This document shows, in pieces, positions 25,316 through 38,560 of a stretch of 64,000 bases of DNA; positions within the stretch are counted from its first letter, which is position 1, and each line of letters begins with the position of its first letter. The position numbers and the translations under genes are program-made. The DNA comes from Cokeromyces recurvatus (lineage: Eukaryota; Mucoromycota; Mucoromycetes; Mucorales; Mucoraceae). The notes under the pieces are model-generated. The model was not told the origin of the DNA and did no database searches. It saw only the letters and a program-made list of their open reading frames with translations. The stretch spans positions 1 to 64,000 of the forward strand of contig NW_026251397.1 of NCBI RefSeq assembly GCF_025118155.1, written 5' to 3'.

Positions 25316-28300
25316 TTATTGACGAAGAATGTGCTCCAAAATTTGTTTTTCTTCTAGATTCAATTGAATTTGACAGATTTCATTAAAATTATTAACATTA
25401 TGTGTATTACAGTTACGGAAAAAGTCTGTTAAATAAGTCTTCATATCAGTTTGATAAATAGGATCATTCTTCAAGTCAGGATTATCCTCTTCATCATCAT
25501 TCTCATCAAGGTTATTCAACATGTCTATTATAAATTATTTAGTCCCCCTTTATTATTACTTACTTTTATTAAAGAAAACTTACCGGATAAAAGATGGAAA
25601 TCATTGCGAGCAGTAAATGGATCATCATCAACGTCTTCCCAATCTCCAGTCTTAAAAAAAAATTAAAATAATGAGTTTTATAAAAAAAAAAAAAAAAAAA
25701 AAAAAAGGAGATATTATTATATATTTGGTTACCTCATCTTCATCTACAGATTCTGCATCTTCAATGGGTGCTTGTTCATTCATATATGCAGTAGTAGCAT
25801 CTGCTATCAAGAGCTTAATGATCTTTGTAGGTACTGAAATAGTTTGGTATTGATCAGGGTCTATAAGACGAATATGTATACATATTAGAATCATATAAAT
25901 ATATGTAAACAGTTGTGTTTATCTTACTTCTCTTTGCTCTTGATCGTGTAACAATGCCAGCTAAAGATAATAATATATATTTTTTTAGTACAATTACAAT
26001 ATAATAAAAACTAGAAGGATTTATTGCTTACCATTAGGGTTAACAACAATATCACCTTTAACACTAATACTTTGAAGTCTAGGATCACTTGAAAGAAAGA
26101 CTTTTGATAGAGCAACAGCACTGAATAGATTTTTAGTATATTAGATTCTCTCTTCCTTTTTATAGAAAATACACATGCATGCATGCATAGTCCTTACCTA
26201 ACCTTCATGGTATAATAACCAGAGAAACTATCATAGTTATCACACCAAGTTGTCATTAAAATTTCTAACCCATTCTTTCCATTAATTTGGGCATCACAGA
26301 GGAATTGGAATACAGTATCCTGCTGAGAAATGATCAAGTGAGCAAATACCATAACAAGAGATTGAATAAAAGGTTGATAATCAGTATTCATTAAACGTCC
26401 AAGAACGGCTGTTAATAAGTTGGGTAAGACAGGTGCAATACCATTACCAACTTTTTGGATCAAAGTGACAATTAAGTCACCAACAAAGATAGCGTCAGAA
26501 TCAGAACCAGTAGGTTCAAGCAATTTAGCAATAAAAAGGATAATATAATCTAACCCAGATTTACCAGATGGATCATGCCTACAAAAAAAAATACAATAGA
26601 TAGTTTATATACATATAAGAGAGAAAGAAAGAGAGCTTGTTTTTGTTGTTGTTGTTTTTTCCTAAACTAGAAATTATATGCTTACCATCTCATAATATGA
26701 TCTGCATCTTTATTAATAAAAGTCTTCAAACATTCCTGTGTGCTTTGAAGTAAATCAATATCTGGGACATTCCATGCCAATTGCATTAAACCTGGGAACA
26801 TTTGCTCAGTAAATTCATTAGGTAAAGGAGAAGGGCCAAATGAAATCATTGCAGTAAGCAAATCTACAGCAGACTATTATATATGGATAACAGTTAGTTA
26901 CTTTTTTGACTATTCAAAGTAATATGTAAATGAACTTACTGAATATACAATAGGATTCGTGTTGGCAGTAGAGAGAACTTGACCTATAAAAGGAAGAGCT
27001 CGTGCGCATAGAGAAGAATAATAGAATGTATTTTTAGCAAATTCTTCAAATAAATCAAGGATATAACTAGTAATGATAGAATCTGTAGCATTTTTTTCCC
27101 AAAGTTGCAAAATAGCAGGTGTCAGGATATGTTCATATTTAGCAGTAACTTCTTGGTTAATCTAATAATTTAAATTAAAATAAAAGTCCTCTTTTCTCTC
27201 TCTCTCTGTCATCATTTATATCATACCTTAATAGCGGATGCTAATGTATCAAGCAATAGCATCAAGGATTCCTCAGTAGCTAAAGGTAAAAGTTGACATG
27301 CACCTTCCATAATATTTACTTGATAAGGTGTAACAAATTGAGGATTCAAATATTTACAATAATTATCCAAAGCTCTTAAAGCCGAAATCTTAACAGGGAT
27401 ACCACTGTTTGGAGATTGAAGAGCCTGAACAGCAACAGAGACATATTGACTAGACATGTCATTCGGTAAAATTTTTGCAAATTCAGATGCAAAAACGAAA
27501 GCTCGACCTTGTAAAAATGGAAGATCTATAGAATCATATATATTGATATGAATGAATGTTCAAAAAAAAAAAAAAGTTATTTTTTTCTCCAATTAATTAT
27601 TATATGTACCACTACTTACCAGACAACTTCATATCTTCAAGAACAACATGATCGAATAAACTCTTGAGATCAAATTGAACTTTCTTACTCTCATCAGCCA
27701 AAGAATCTGCTAATTCTTCAGATAGTCTACCTACAGCTAACAAACAAGATTCTTGAATCTTCCACCAATCCCCATTGCCAGCATTTCGAGCTTCATTTGA
27801 TTCAGAAATATGACGTTGAATAGCAGCACTCAAGGCATTAAAGAAGGGAATAGGGAAAGCCTCTTGTAAAGTTAAGAGGACATCAATAGATGCAACACGA
27901 GCATTGAAAGTAAAGGTGCCATCTTCTTCATCAGCTACAAATTGATTCGCATCCGAAGACCATGTCTCGATTTGCTCTTGCGTAATTTGCATATAGATAA
28001 TGTAAACATATAACAACTGCTCAAAGAATCCAGTAGCAGTACCATCTGCATTCATAAACAAATGTCTAACCGTCTTTTTAGTACATGCAGCTGCAACAAA
28101 ATCAAACAAAACGTATAATAAATGTTGAAACCCAATCTCGTTTCCTTCTGAGTCTTGATAAGATTCCCCGATATCGCCTGAATCACTGACAAATTCCTCT
28201 ACATAACGTTCACGTAAATTGTAAAGATCCATCCAGATAGGTTCAAAAAGTTGTGGTAAAAGAGAGGAAATATATTTGGGGAATTCAGCGCTGATAGTAC

Positions 28301-29411
28301 AAATACATTTAACAACTTTCATCTTTAATCCATACTCTTCAGTGGCTTTTTCATCATCGCCTTGAACATGATGATTTAAAATAATCACGAATGCTTCCAT
28401 CCACTGAGGGATGATTGGTGCAATAAACTGTTCAGCTAAAGCTGGATTCTCTTCGCGTAATGTAGATAACATTTCGATACAACTCGTTAGGATATTCACA
28501 GCCCTACCACGAGTACTAAATGAATAAACCTAATACATTATACAAAAAAAAGAGAGAGACAAAAGATGAATGAGTGTTTTTGGTTTCTAGTTTAAAAATG
28601 CTGATATTTTACATTGTCCGAAGTTAAAATGCGATACATTTCAGGGATTAAAACAGGACCAATTTGAGGCAATTGTTGAATACTAATATCTTTTTTAACC
28701 ATTTCTAATAATACATGCATAGCGCCATGAACACTATCTGCACTATTGCTTTTTAAATAACTTAATAATATGTCAAAAAGATTAGGCCAATCCTCTGGAA
28801 AATCGTCGTGAGCAATTTTAGAAACAACATAGGCACTCACTACTCTAATTTTTGATTCAGGATCAGCAAGACCATTCAAAATAATTTCACGGACAGCTGC
28901 TTTACTCTAGAAATCGTTGTTTAATTCAATATCCTATATTCCATATATATAACTTCCTTACCTCAGGTGGTGCTTCAGGCCCTACAAATTTGTCATCATT
29001 CTTACTTGACCAATGTGTAGTAACATATGTTTTAAGTGTAAGTGCTGCCAAGTAAACAAAAAAAAAGAGGGGGTTAAGGATAATGATAAACGTATCTCAA
29101 AAAAAAAAGGTTAATAAACATATATAAACATATTGAAAAAGGATATTTGACGCTGAGGGATAGCATATTGTTGAGAAACAGTAAGCTTTGCAAGGCTAAT
29201 AGGGAATTCTAATTTTGATTCAAGTAAATTGATTAGGCAATGATCTATATATTTTTTTTTCAAAGAAAAAAGGAGGAAAAGTATTGCTTTTATTTTAATT
29301 GACTTTACCAGGTTGAAGGGCAAGTTCTTTTAGTCTATTTTCAGCAGCAGTACGAATAGTACCATCATTATCAGCAACTCTTAAAAGGGTCTCAAAGACG
29401 GTATTATCCAT
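25316..29411 (-). CDS. KAP114: Importin-9 / Kap114-type karyopherin beta
   Basis: Fourteen exons: 29309-29411, 29147-29244, 28962-29051, 28613-28906, 27620-28529, 27227-27525, 26940-27161, 26686-26873, 26198-26578, 26032-26120, 25928-25960, 25733-25860, 25584-25650, 25316-25524. All joins are in phase and give 1,036 residues (human importin-9 1,041; yeast Kap114 1,004). HEAT-repeat helices run throughout. Recognisable family stretches are FPISLAKLTVSQQ then LTLKTYVTTHW at the N-terminus, DYQPFIQSLVMVFAHLI...GLEILMTTWCDNYDSFSGYY in exon 9, an acidic loop (EDAESVDEDE) and NPDQYQTISVPTKIIKLLI near the C-terminus. The protein imports histones and other cargo through the pore with Ran. Thirteen introns include one AT-AC intron (29052-29146). 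The start is 527 bp from eL37, a divergent pair. Confidence 0.93.
29052..29146 (-). other. U12-type AT-AC intron in the importin-9 gene
   Basis: Read on the minus strand, the coding sequence of exon 2 ends CGTCAA and is followed by ATATCCTTTTTC, the full consensus donor of U12 AT-AC introns. Near the 3' end is TCCTTAAC, the consensus U12 branch site, then a pyrimidine-rich stretch ending GTTTAC about 22 nt after the branch A. Joining CAA to TTGGCAGCACTT restores the importin frame (RQ-LAALTLKTYV). The only GT donor or AG acceptor choices nearby break the frame, so minor-spliceosome splicing is the best model. Confidence 0.88.
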
Positions 29412-29937
29412 TCTCAAATTTCGTAAAAATGATTAATTCAAAAAAAAAAAAAAAAAAAGCCAAAAATGGATTAAAAAGAAAAGTGAAAAATTAAATTTCT
29501 CCGGCATTCACCAAATTTAAACTTCGCGTAATAAAAAAAAATAAATAAATAAATAATTACGTGAAGAAAATAGATGTACATGTAGTAAATTACGCGAATT
29601 TACGTATTATAAAATAAATAACTCATTTTTATTTAATAAGAAAAAAAATGCACATATTCATAATAGTTACATACAAATCTAACAACATTATACGTGTGGT
29701 TGTATGTATGTGTTTGCATTGTAAAAATAAAATAAAATAGAATAAAATAAAATAAATTGAAAATTTGCGGCAAGTTAAAGACAAAAAAAAAAAAAAAAAG
29801 GAGAAATCCTAAGCAACAAAAATTCATTGTGGCTTAGCAGCGGGATTTTTGGAGAGGAGAGTCAACTTTGAGTTCTTGGTTTACATACTATTGAACCTTC
29901 CTTCTAAACGCGGTCAAATAATACAATATGGTAATGT
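29412..29937. promoter_or_regulatory. Shared upstream region of importin-9 (minus) and eL37 (plus)
   Basis: About 527 bp separate the two divergent start codons. It contains A/T tracts and a tgtatgtatgtg stretch near 29700. I see no defined motif, but the arrangement makes it a likely bidirectional promoter. Confidence 0.4.
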
Positions 29938-30706
29938 AGAAATGAAAGGGCCAGAAGACATCAATCCATTCAATTATCATGACATCCGTCAATAGAAATC
30001 AGCTTTATAATGGATGGATATGTTTAATCCATAAATTAATGTTATATAAACTTGCAATGTATTTGCTAATTTGATCGGTTTTTCTTAATCTGGATTAAAT
30101 TCAACAAAATTAATGTGTGCCTTCTATAATGTAGCATGTTCTCATGTTAACTATTTTGATTATTTTACTGTTATATATTCAACCAGCAAAGATGAATGGG
30201 AAGAAGAAGAAAAAAAAAGATGGATTGAATGGATTGATTTCGACCTGGTTTTATTAATTATATAATAGTGAAATACATGCTAACGTTAAAGTTAATTTAT
30301 AGACTAAGGGTACCAGTTCATTCGGTAAACGTCACACCAAGACCCACACTCTCTGCAGACGTTGTGGTAACCGTTCCTTCCACAAGCAAAAGAAGACTTG
30401 TGCTCAATGTGGCTACCCCGCCGCTAAGACCAGATCTTGTAAGTTTTTTTTTTCCTCTTTTTGAGTGTTTATATTTTGTATTCTTAATGTTTGTATATAG
30501 ACAACTGGTCTGAAAAGGGTAAGCGTAGAAAGACTACCGGTACTGGTCGCATGAGACATTTGAAGTTGGTTCAACGCCGTTTCAAGAATGGTTTCCGTGA
30601 AGGTAAAATTTATATACGAATTCTATTATTCATTTGATAACTAAAACATGTATAAACTATTCTAGGTACTCAAGCCAAGAAGCAAGTTGTTGCTGCCTCC
30701 GCTTAA
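29938..30706 (+). CDS. RPL37: 60S ribosomal protein eL37
   Basis: Four exons: 29938-29940 (the ATG alone), 30303-30438, 30501-30602, 30666-30706, giving 93 residues. The protein begins [19 protein letters not shown] and has the eL37 zinc finger [40 protein letters not shown] follows, and the C-terminus is a basic tail with KKQVVAASA. It is a small rRNA-binding protein of the large subunit. The first intron (29941-30302, 362 nt) starts gtaatg immediately after the ATG and is several times longer than most introns in the window. An intron right after the start codon is common in fungal ribosomal protein genes. I checked that intron for box C/D or H/ACA snoRNA signals and saw nothing convincing. 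Confidence 0.95.
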
Positions 30707-31057
30707 ATTGCCTTTATCTTAAACGTTTGATATTATAAACATGGTCTCTTTTTTTTTAGTTTTTTTTTAAAAAAAAATTAGTTTTCATTAAAAAAAAAGA
30801 AGTTTGATCTGTTTATTACTTTATTTGTTTACTGTAAACTTAAAAGAAATTTGTGTGAATTATGAATATTATGACGAGTTTTTTTTTTTTTTTTTTTTGT
30901 CTTTCCTCTTTCAATTGCTCTTTAGAAGAAAAGCATATTGATATTATTAATAATTTTATAATGCAATTTGTAAAGAATATGTTTGATTAAATACATTAAA
31001 AAAAAATAACAAAAAATAAAACAAATAACGCCTAGTTGCCAAAAATAAAAAGAACAA
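30707..31057. other. Convergent 3' spacer between eL37 and the G-alpha gene
   Basis: AT-rich with poly-T and poly-A tracts, presumably 3'UTRs and polyadenylation regions of both genes; nothing else seen. Confidence 0.5.
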
Positions 31058-32599
31058 TTATAAAATCCCAGAATCCTTTAAGGCATTTTGTAATATAGTT
31101 TCTTTGATAGCAGCAAACACAAGACGAATCTATACATATACATGTTAACATAACTTACTACAGAAGAAGCTTATTAAAGATATACATACATTAGATGTGT
31201 CTGTGGCTTGTGTTAAACTAAAGTAAATGATAATAAGAATAAGTTAATAATTTCTTTTTTTTTCTTTTCAAATAGATAAATAAATATGTTTATGTAATTA
31301 CTGTGGGTAAATATTAAGTTTAGCTCGATTCATTTGGTTAAAGCGCCAGAGTATATATTTTGCTGCCTTCCCAGGATCATTCCCACCTGTATAGTCAGGA
31401 AAAAATTGATTCAAAGGAATTTTAGGCAGTTTCAACTTGAATAAATCAATCTTGTTCAGGAACAGCACAATAGAAGTACGAAGAAACCATCTACTGTTAA
31501 TAACAGAATCAAATACAACTAAGCTCTCAAGCATTCTATTTTGTTTATCTTCCTCTAGTAAAACCTGATCATATTCACTTAATGCAACACAAAAAATAAT
31601 AGTAGTAACAGCTTCAAAGCAATGAATCCATTTCCTTCTTTCTGATCTTTGACCTCCGACATCAAACATACTTTAGAATATGATATAAATAAGATTGTAT
31701 ATATAAATATATGTATATGAATATATAGATGTATATAATATGACATACTGTATTGTTAATTGATTGCCTATATTAAATCTTGTTTCTGTAATGCCAGTCG
31801 TCTTTGCACGAGCAAATAATACATCTTGAACAGTTGGTATATACTCCGTATCAAAAGCGATTCTTTTAGCTTCCTTTAAAAAACTATTTTCACAGATAAA
31901 ATATATACGTATGTGTATATGCATAAATATATCTAGTAGAATAATGAAATTTAACAATTTTATAATAAATCATGTATGTGTTACTTTACTAAGGGGCTGA
32001 ATCCATTAAATAAAATTTGCATGATTGTTCTTCTATCATCTTTGCTACTACTGGATCATTCCACACGAGTATAATAGCTGATGCGATATTTGTATCAAAA
32101 CTTTTCATTCCTTCAGTAATATTATAACTTAAAAGTTGATTCATAATCGATGTCTATAGCCATATTATATAAATGTATACATATTACATTTATATACATA
32201 TACAAAATTTATATAAATATGGGCATGTTTGTGTATGTACCTGATCAGTTATTGTTTCAAATTGATAATTAAACTTTTGCATAGCTTTTATAATAGATTG
32301 AATAGATTCAAGCAAATTTTTAAATATAATTAACCTCCAACTCAATAGTTCTTCTTTTGAATAACCATTTTGGTGTATAATTTTCATTTGCTTTACAATA
32401 GTTGATTTACCAGACTCACCACTTCCTAAGGAAAAAAAAATTGATAAATAAAAACAAGTAAAATATTGAATTCAATTTTACCTAAGAGTAATATTTTACA
32501 TTCTTTTTTTAATTTCTTCTGGTCTTCTTCTAATTTACGGTCAATACGTTGGCTTTTTTCCTTGTTTATTCTTTCTTCAGTTGACATACATATGCCCAT
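31058..32599 (-). CDS. Heterotrimeric G-protein alpha subunit
   Basis: Seven exons: 32482-32599, 32241-32425, 31990-32153, 31749-31883, 31302-31670, 31190-31217, 31058-31129; phases close to 356 residues, the standard size. The N-terminus MGICMSTEE fits N-myristoylation at Gly2 and palmitoylation at Cys4, so plasma-membrane anchoring. GTP-binding motifs are GSGESGKST (about 40-48), RAKTTG (switch I, with the catalytic Arg), [13 protein letters not shown] (switch II, with the Gln), FLNKIDLF, and ATDTSN. The C-terminus ends KDSGIL, the receptor-contact tail, closer to the fungal Gpa2/GNA-3-like than to the GNA-1 ending as I recall them. Subgroup is therefore tentative. The helical domain is present between exons 2 and 4. 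No key residue is missing. Confidence 0.93.
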
Positions 32600-33537
32600 A
32601 TTAACAATAAATAAATAAATATATATATAAAAGAAAGAAAAGGAAAGGAAAGAGAATTTTTTTTAAAGGAAAAAAAAATGGGAGGACAAAGAATAAGTGA
32701 TTTTTGTTATTTTTAATCAATGCATATATATTACTTTAAGACATATAAAGAAATTGAACAGTAATAAATATTAGAATGACCAATATTATGCAAAATAAAA
32801 ATAAAAAAAAAGCATATTTATTTGAAAGGGAAAAAAGGAGTAGAGCAATTTATGAAAAAAGTCAATAAATGTATCAAGGCATATATGTTCTACATGTATG
32901 TATATATTTATACAGGGAGTATGTATTATATCACGAGAAATGTCTATATTTGTGTATAAATGAAGATTGTATAAAATCCTTATTTTTTTTTTTTTCTTAT
33001 CAGCAATCTTCATCAATCGATATTCAGTTCAAGAAATTAGTTAAACGAATATCGCATCCAGAGTATAATCAAAGTATAAACTGGTAGTACAATACATTGT
33101 CTTGACTATTTGGTGGTATTGTACCAGTTAACTAGAATGGCCCTTTATTTCAGTAAATTCTTTACTTGCAAAATTATATCTTTATATTAAGAACAAGTGA
33201 GTTTATATTAACAAAGCTTGATAGGAATAGTTGTTTGCAACAATGTTTGACCGACTCCAAGTAAAACATATAAACTTTCACCAGCCAAAGAAAATGTATT
33301 TAATTGATTATAATTCTCCTTTATAGAAAAGTCTTTAAAGAAACAGCGAATATATACATTATAATAAACTAGAATCCTCCTATAATTTTTTTTTTTGTAC
33401 TGTATATGTTTATTAATATATCAATATGTATTTTTTTTTTGTTTTATTCAAGAACTTTATAAAAGAGAGAAAAAAAAAGGGGGTAATTTCTTTTTTTTTT
33501 TTTAAAAAAAAATGCATTATATGAATTCGTATAAAAT
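32600..33537. other. Intergenic spacer between pyrophosphatase and G-alpha
   Basis: AT-rich. The small frames at 32786-33016 (minus) and 32869-33087 (plus) overlap each other and are compositionally random; neither is accepted. Confidence 0.5.
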
Positions 33538-34899
33538 TTACAAATTATGGCCGGAAATGAAGAACCACTTGTCAATAGAGGCGTCAATAGGAGCAGCAGG
33601 TTGAGGAGAAGCCTATTTAAATTATACATCGATGTGAGTGAATCTATTACAATATCACATATAACAATATTAAACTTACAGCAGGAACATCAACAGAATC
33701 AATCTTATAAGGTGAATCTTCAACAGTGGTGTTTACACTTTATAAAAAAAAAAAAAATTAAAAATAAATAACTTGTTTCTTTTTCTTTTTTTTCTTTCTT
33801 TCTTTTATACTTACGCTTCAATATCCTTCTTATCAGAGTTACCAGAAATAAGAGCCTTCCAAGCTTCATGAGTTTCAAGGACAATGTCAGTAGCATATTT
33901 CTTGTTCTTGGCTTCACCACTGAAAGCAAAGACATTTTCGGGCTTACCATCAGGAATCTTGTAGATACGGAACCACTCGTTAGTAGCACGAATAAGACCG
34001 GGAAGATGCTTTTCAACATCCTCAATATCTAATATATATTATCATAATGTATTTAATAAAACTGAAGTAGGTATTTTTTTTCAACTCCTCTTAATTCCTT
34101 ATTCTTTCCCATCAAAAATGTTTTAAACACATTTTTGATAATAACTTACCATTCAATTTAGAAGCCAAAGGATCGTTGATATCAATGGCGATAACCTTCC
34201 AATCAGTTTCACCTTCATCCAAAAGGGCCATGATACCAAGAACCTTAACTTGCTTAATTTGACCAACAGTGGCAACTTGTTCACCAATTTCGATAACATC
34301 AATAGGATCGTTATCACCACGAGCCTTGGTTTCAGCATGAGTATGATTAGGATCTTCCCAGGTCTAAAATACATTTTTTTAAAGAAATTTTTTTTTAAAA
34401 AAAAAAAATTAAAACTAAATTTTATTAATTTTTTTTATACATGTATAAAACTTACTTGAGGGAAAGCACCATAGTTCCAAATGTAACCCTTGTGAGGGAA
34501 ACAGTTACGAACAAATCTAAGCTTACCCTTCTTGGTGTCTTGAATGATAGGGTTCATAGGAACTTCCTTACTAATCTATTCATTTTTTTTTAAAGAATTT
34601 ATGTTAATTTATAACGCGTTTTCTCAACCATAAAAAAAAAGAAACCTATGAATACTTACTTCGAGCTTAGCATTAGTCCAACGAGGAATTTCAACAATCA
34701 TGTTGAAGATATTCTTTTCAGCGTTGGCGAAAAGGGGAATATCATGGAAAGGAGAAACAGGAACACCGTTCTTTTCTGTATATTGTTAAATACATTAGGC
34801 TTGATTTGACACTGATATGTACTTTTATTTCTTACCGAAATAGAGCTTGAAGTCGAGAGAGTTAAGAGCACCAACCTGACGAGTAGTGATATCAGCCAT
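33538..34899 (-). CDS. IPP1: Inorganic pyrophosphatase, eukaryotic family I
   Basis: Seven exons: 34836-34899, 34660-34775, 34456-34575, 34150-34363, 33815-34028, 33680-33737, 33538-33612, giving 286 residues (yeast Ipp1 287). The protein begins [32 protein letters not shown] and [20 protein letters not shown] carry basic residues that contact phosphate. The signature [14 protein letters not shown] supplies the metal-binding Asp cluster, and [12 protein letters not shown] and [20 protein letters not shown] follow. It hydrolyses PPi to phosphate in the cytosol, with magnesium. The C-terminal tail ([20 protein letters not shown]) matches the usual fungal ending. Codons favour C/G-ending choices more than neighbours do, as in highly expressed genes. 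Confidence 0.95.
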
Positions 34900-37800
34900 T
34901 TTGTTAGAGTGAAAAAAAGAAAAACGAAAAAAAAAAAAAAAAAAAAAAAAAGACAGATAGAGGAAAAATTCTAGGGTTTTCTTAGAGCTTTTTCAAAATT
35001 TCTATATTTGATGACGCTACGAAGCGATTTAAAATTCCGGAAGACCAATTATTGGCTGTTATGATGGCGTTTATCTTATTTTATCGCGTGAATCTCGATA
35101 ATAAATTGTCAGAAACAAAATGTTAAACAGATATAGTAAGGGCTAATTTTACCAACAAAAAGAAAACCCTTCCCTCAATAAAAAAAAAAAATCTTTATTT
35201 TAATGTAGAAAATAGAAAACAAACTTTTTGATTTTTTCTTTTAGAGGCTTTTTACACATTTCTCGGTTATTATAGGAATTAAGGAATAGTTGTTCTTCCT
35301 ACTGCTATCATCATTTAGTATCCGGTACAATTGTTTGATTAAATAAAGTCGTGCAACATTATTGTAAAGTATAAGCCGGTCTTTGGCTTGTAATATACAT
35401 TCTAATAAAAAGACTAATTACTCAATAGTCTTTTTATTAACAAAGTATTCACTAAATTTAATTTCAGAATATCTATAAACAGCTTGAAGTTTGAAATGCT
35501 TTCTTATTTCTATTATAGTTAGCAAATTTTCCTTTTCTAATAGTAAATGAATGAATTATTAAGCTGTATTTAGAGGAATAAATTGAAAGATAAATGCTTT
35601 CATAACCATAGCTTTTAATAAGCTTTTTTTTTAATATACGTTATTATTTCAATGGATAGGATTATGTACTTTTTACTAATTAATAGTATTTAACATATCA
35701 TATATATTCATAAATATTCTATATATAACTTATAAAGTTAAGGTACTGATTAGTAAATACATCACTTGTATTATATTTATGTAATAATCTATGTTGTAAC
35801 TTGATAGTTTAATTGTCATTCTTACTTTCATTTTTGATGTTGTTATAGTAGCTTTTCTCTCCTTTCTTAGATCTTGCAGAGTCATCTCACTTATGAAAGT
35901 ATAATAATAACTCATGTAATTCATATTTGTTCTCATTCAACAATCGACCCACTAGTATCATTCTTCAACTTTAACAAAGTTACTATTTTTATTTGGATGA
36001 AAGTGGGCCATTTTTAATATTACAAAGAATCCCTTTTCGTTGCAAAAAATATATATATATATATAGAATACTATTTTACTAATATTAAGCTGCCTAAACT
36101 GCGTCGTGATACTCCCTCCCTCCCCATCAAATTGTACAGAATCAAAGAGTTGACATTATTTCAGTTGAATAATAAGAAAAATCTTAGTATTGTTTTTCCT
36201 TTTGACTGTCACTACCAGTTTCTTTTCTTGACCTCCTCTTTTTTTTTCGAAATTATCAGCCCAAATATTAGCAATGTTGGGTTTAAGGTTTAATTGAATG
36301 GGTCATTTTCACTATTTAAATAAATCAACTCACATAGTTTTTCTTTATAATGTTTACCAGATCTTTCGATATGAACAGGAGTACTCTTTAACAATATTAA
36401 TTCCTTACCTTATACACCCTTTTTTTTCTTTTTCTTTTTCATTAGGAGACTTGAGATCAAGATATATGTCAAAGCTATCGGCATTTTCTATTCATATTTT
36501 ATTTGAAATATATTATATATACTCTAGAACCGTTTACATTCTCTCAACAACTATCATATATTTCACTTTCTTCTTACAATTAATTAAACGTACTTAATAA
36601 CTATATTTATATCTCACTGTAAATGAACAGTGAATCCTAATAATATCTTATAGACAACTATTAACACGGTGGAGACAATAATTGAGAATGTGTACATAAA
36701 TCATATTGTAGTTTGTTAGCTAATACCTTTTTTTTTTCTTTCCTTTTTTTAAAATCCTAGCCCTTCTGTTATGAAAACAAGTACTGATTTAATGTTTACA
36801 CAGATAATTATCCTTATTCAATTAACATTCCCGGACTGTTTACCATTAGAGAGTTTATACTTGGAAAAAAAAAACTGCGTATAATAGATTATCTAATTGA
36901 TTTGGACATTAGGATACAAACTTGGTGAAAAAAAAAAAGGGTTTATTAAATTAAAAGTAGCAAAAATAAGATTTTGTAATTGGTTTTATCAATTCCTTTA
37001 GTAGCTGCGTATCTATTTAGATTACAAAGACTACTATGTAGAAAGCCACTTGAAAGAAGTTATATTATGTTTGGAAATTAGGAATTAAAAGTCTACTTTT
37101 TATTATAAAATAATATATATTTTTCATTTTATTTTCAAGAGTTAAATAATTTATTTCTATTATAAATATATAATAATAAAAATAAAAGAATTGAAGGTAT
37201 TTTGACAAACAACCTATAGTCTAGTATTATTGGTAAGAATACTAGTCCTCAAACGAATGTCATTACCGAAAAGATAATTCATATTGCAAGCGCTACATAA
37301 GCTGTACACTTCAGAGCTATAGAAAAAGCAATCAAGTGTGTAATGCGAATGAACTTGCGTAATAATAACCTCAAATCTTCCTTCATTTAAAGCCTATTCC
37401 CCCCTTCCTCTTTTTAACTTTCACCCCCTCCACCCTAATTACGTTTAATTATATTACCACCAATACACAAATAAATGTGTTGTATTTTTTTTTTTAAAAA
37501 AAACACACACACACACACAACAGCTTACATTCACACATAAAATTACCTGTCAAATTAACTGTGTAATTAAAAAAAAAAAAAGTAGGACCTTTATTTAAAA
37601 AGAATAATATAATAAAATATTATGATAGTAAATAATAAGGATTTTTTTGAAAATGCCTTTTTTTTTTGTATTCATTTATTTATATAATAAAAAGTAGCTA
37701 AGCCACTATTAAGAATAATTTTAATTCTGTACATCATTTAATCGTAGTCACACAAAAATTTGTGACTTGCTTAGTAACGTTAAATAAGCGGACAATCATT

Positions 37801-38522
37801 CATAGATAAATTGAAATTCAGATGAAGATTGTCTGAATTCAAAGTGTAAAAACAGTTCCTTTCCTTTCTGTTCTTTTTTTTTTTTTTAAAAAAGAGAATT
37901 CCCCCTGGAGCAATTTTGATATATAGTTTATTAGTATGCTCATTGGGTTTATTAAGAATAAAAAATGTATATTGTAAAGGTACTTACCTTTATTAATAAT
38001 TATTTACATTAATAAGAAGAGCGAATCATGCTTTTTATTCATTGGATACTTATTAGAATTGACTTGATTAAGTCTTATAAATGATAAATCACAATAATCT
38101 TCATGCTTTCCAACGAATTTTGTTTATTCAATAAACTTGATAATATCATTATTTTTTTTTTTTTTTACAGAAAAAAAAAGTATAGTAGATTATCTGTTTT
38201 ATTATAGTATTGACTATTATAAAAAAGCGGACGTATTAAGCTTAAAACGAATTAGATATACCTATTTATAAAAAGTATAATAATGCAAAAATACTGTTTA
38301 TTTACACAAAATATTTATAACTCTTAAAAAAAAAGATGCCTCTTTGCTGCCAATAAATTTGTCATCCAGTAAAAAATAATTAAACGATACCATACTACTA
38401 TTTTTATTTATTAAACAAAAAAGACTAATAAAAACTATTCTTTCAAATGATACCAAAAATGGTCTCCGCTAACCACATCTTTTTATATTAAAAGTTTTAA
38501 ACAACAGTAATTATAATTGTTT

Positions 38523-38560
<38 letters not shown>

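Noticed and set aside
29941..30302. Box C/D snoRNA in the first eL37 intron
   Set aside because: A gatga occurs but no correctly placed CTGA box or closing stem was found.
36298..36597. Plus-strand 99-residue frame in the gene-free region
   Set aside because: No domain, no splice context, AT-driven composition, and isolated.
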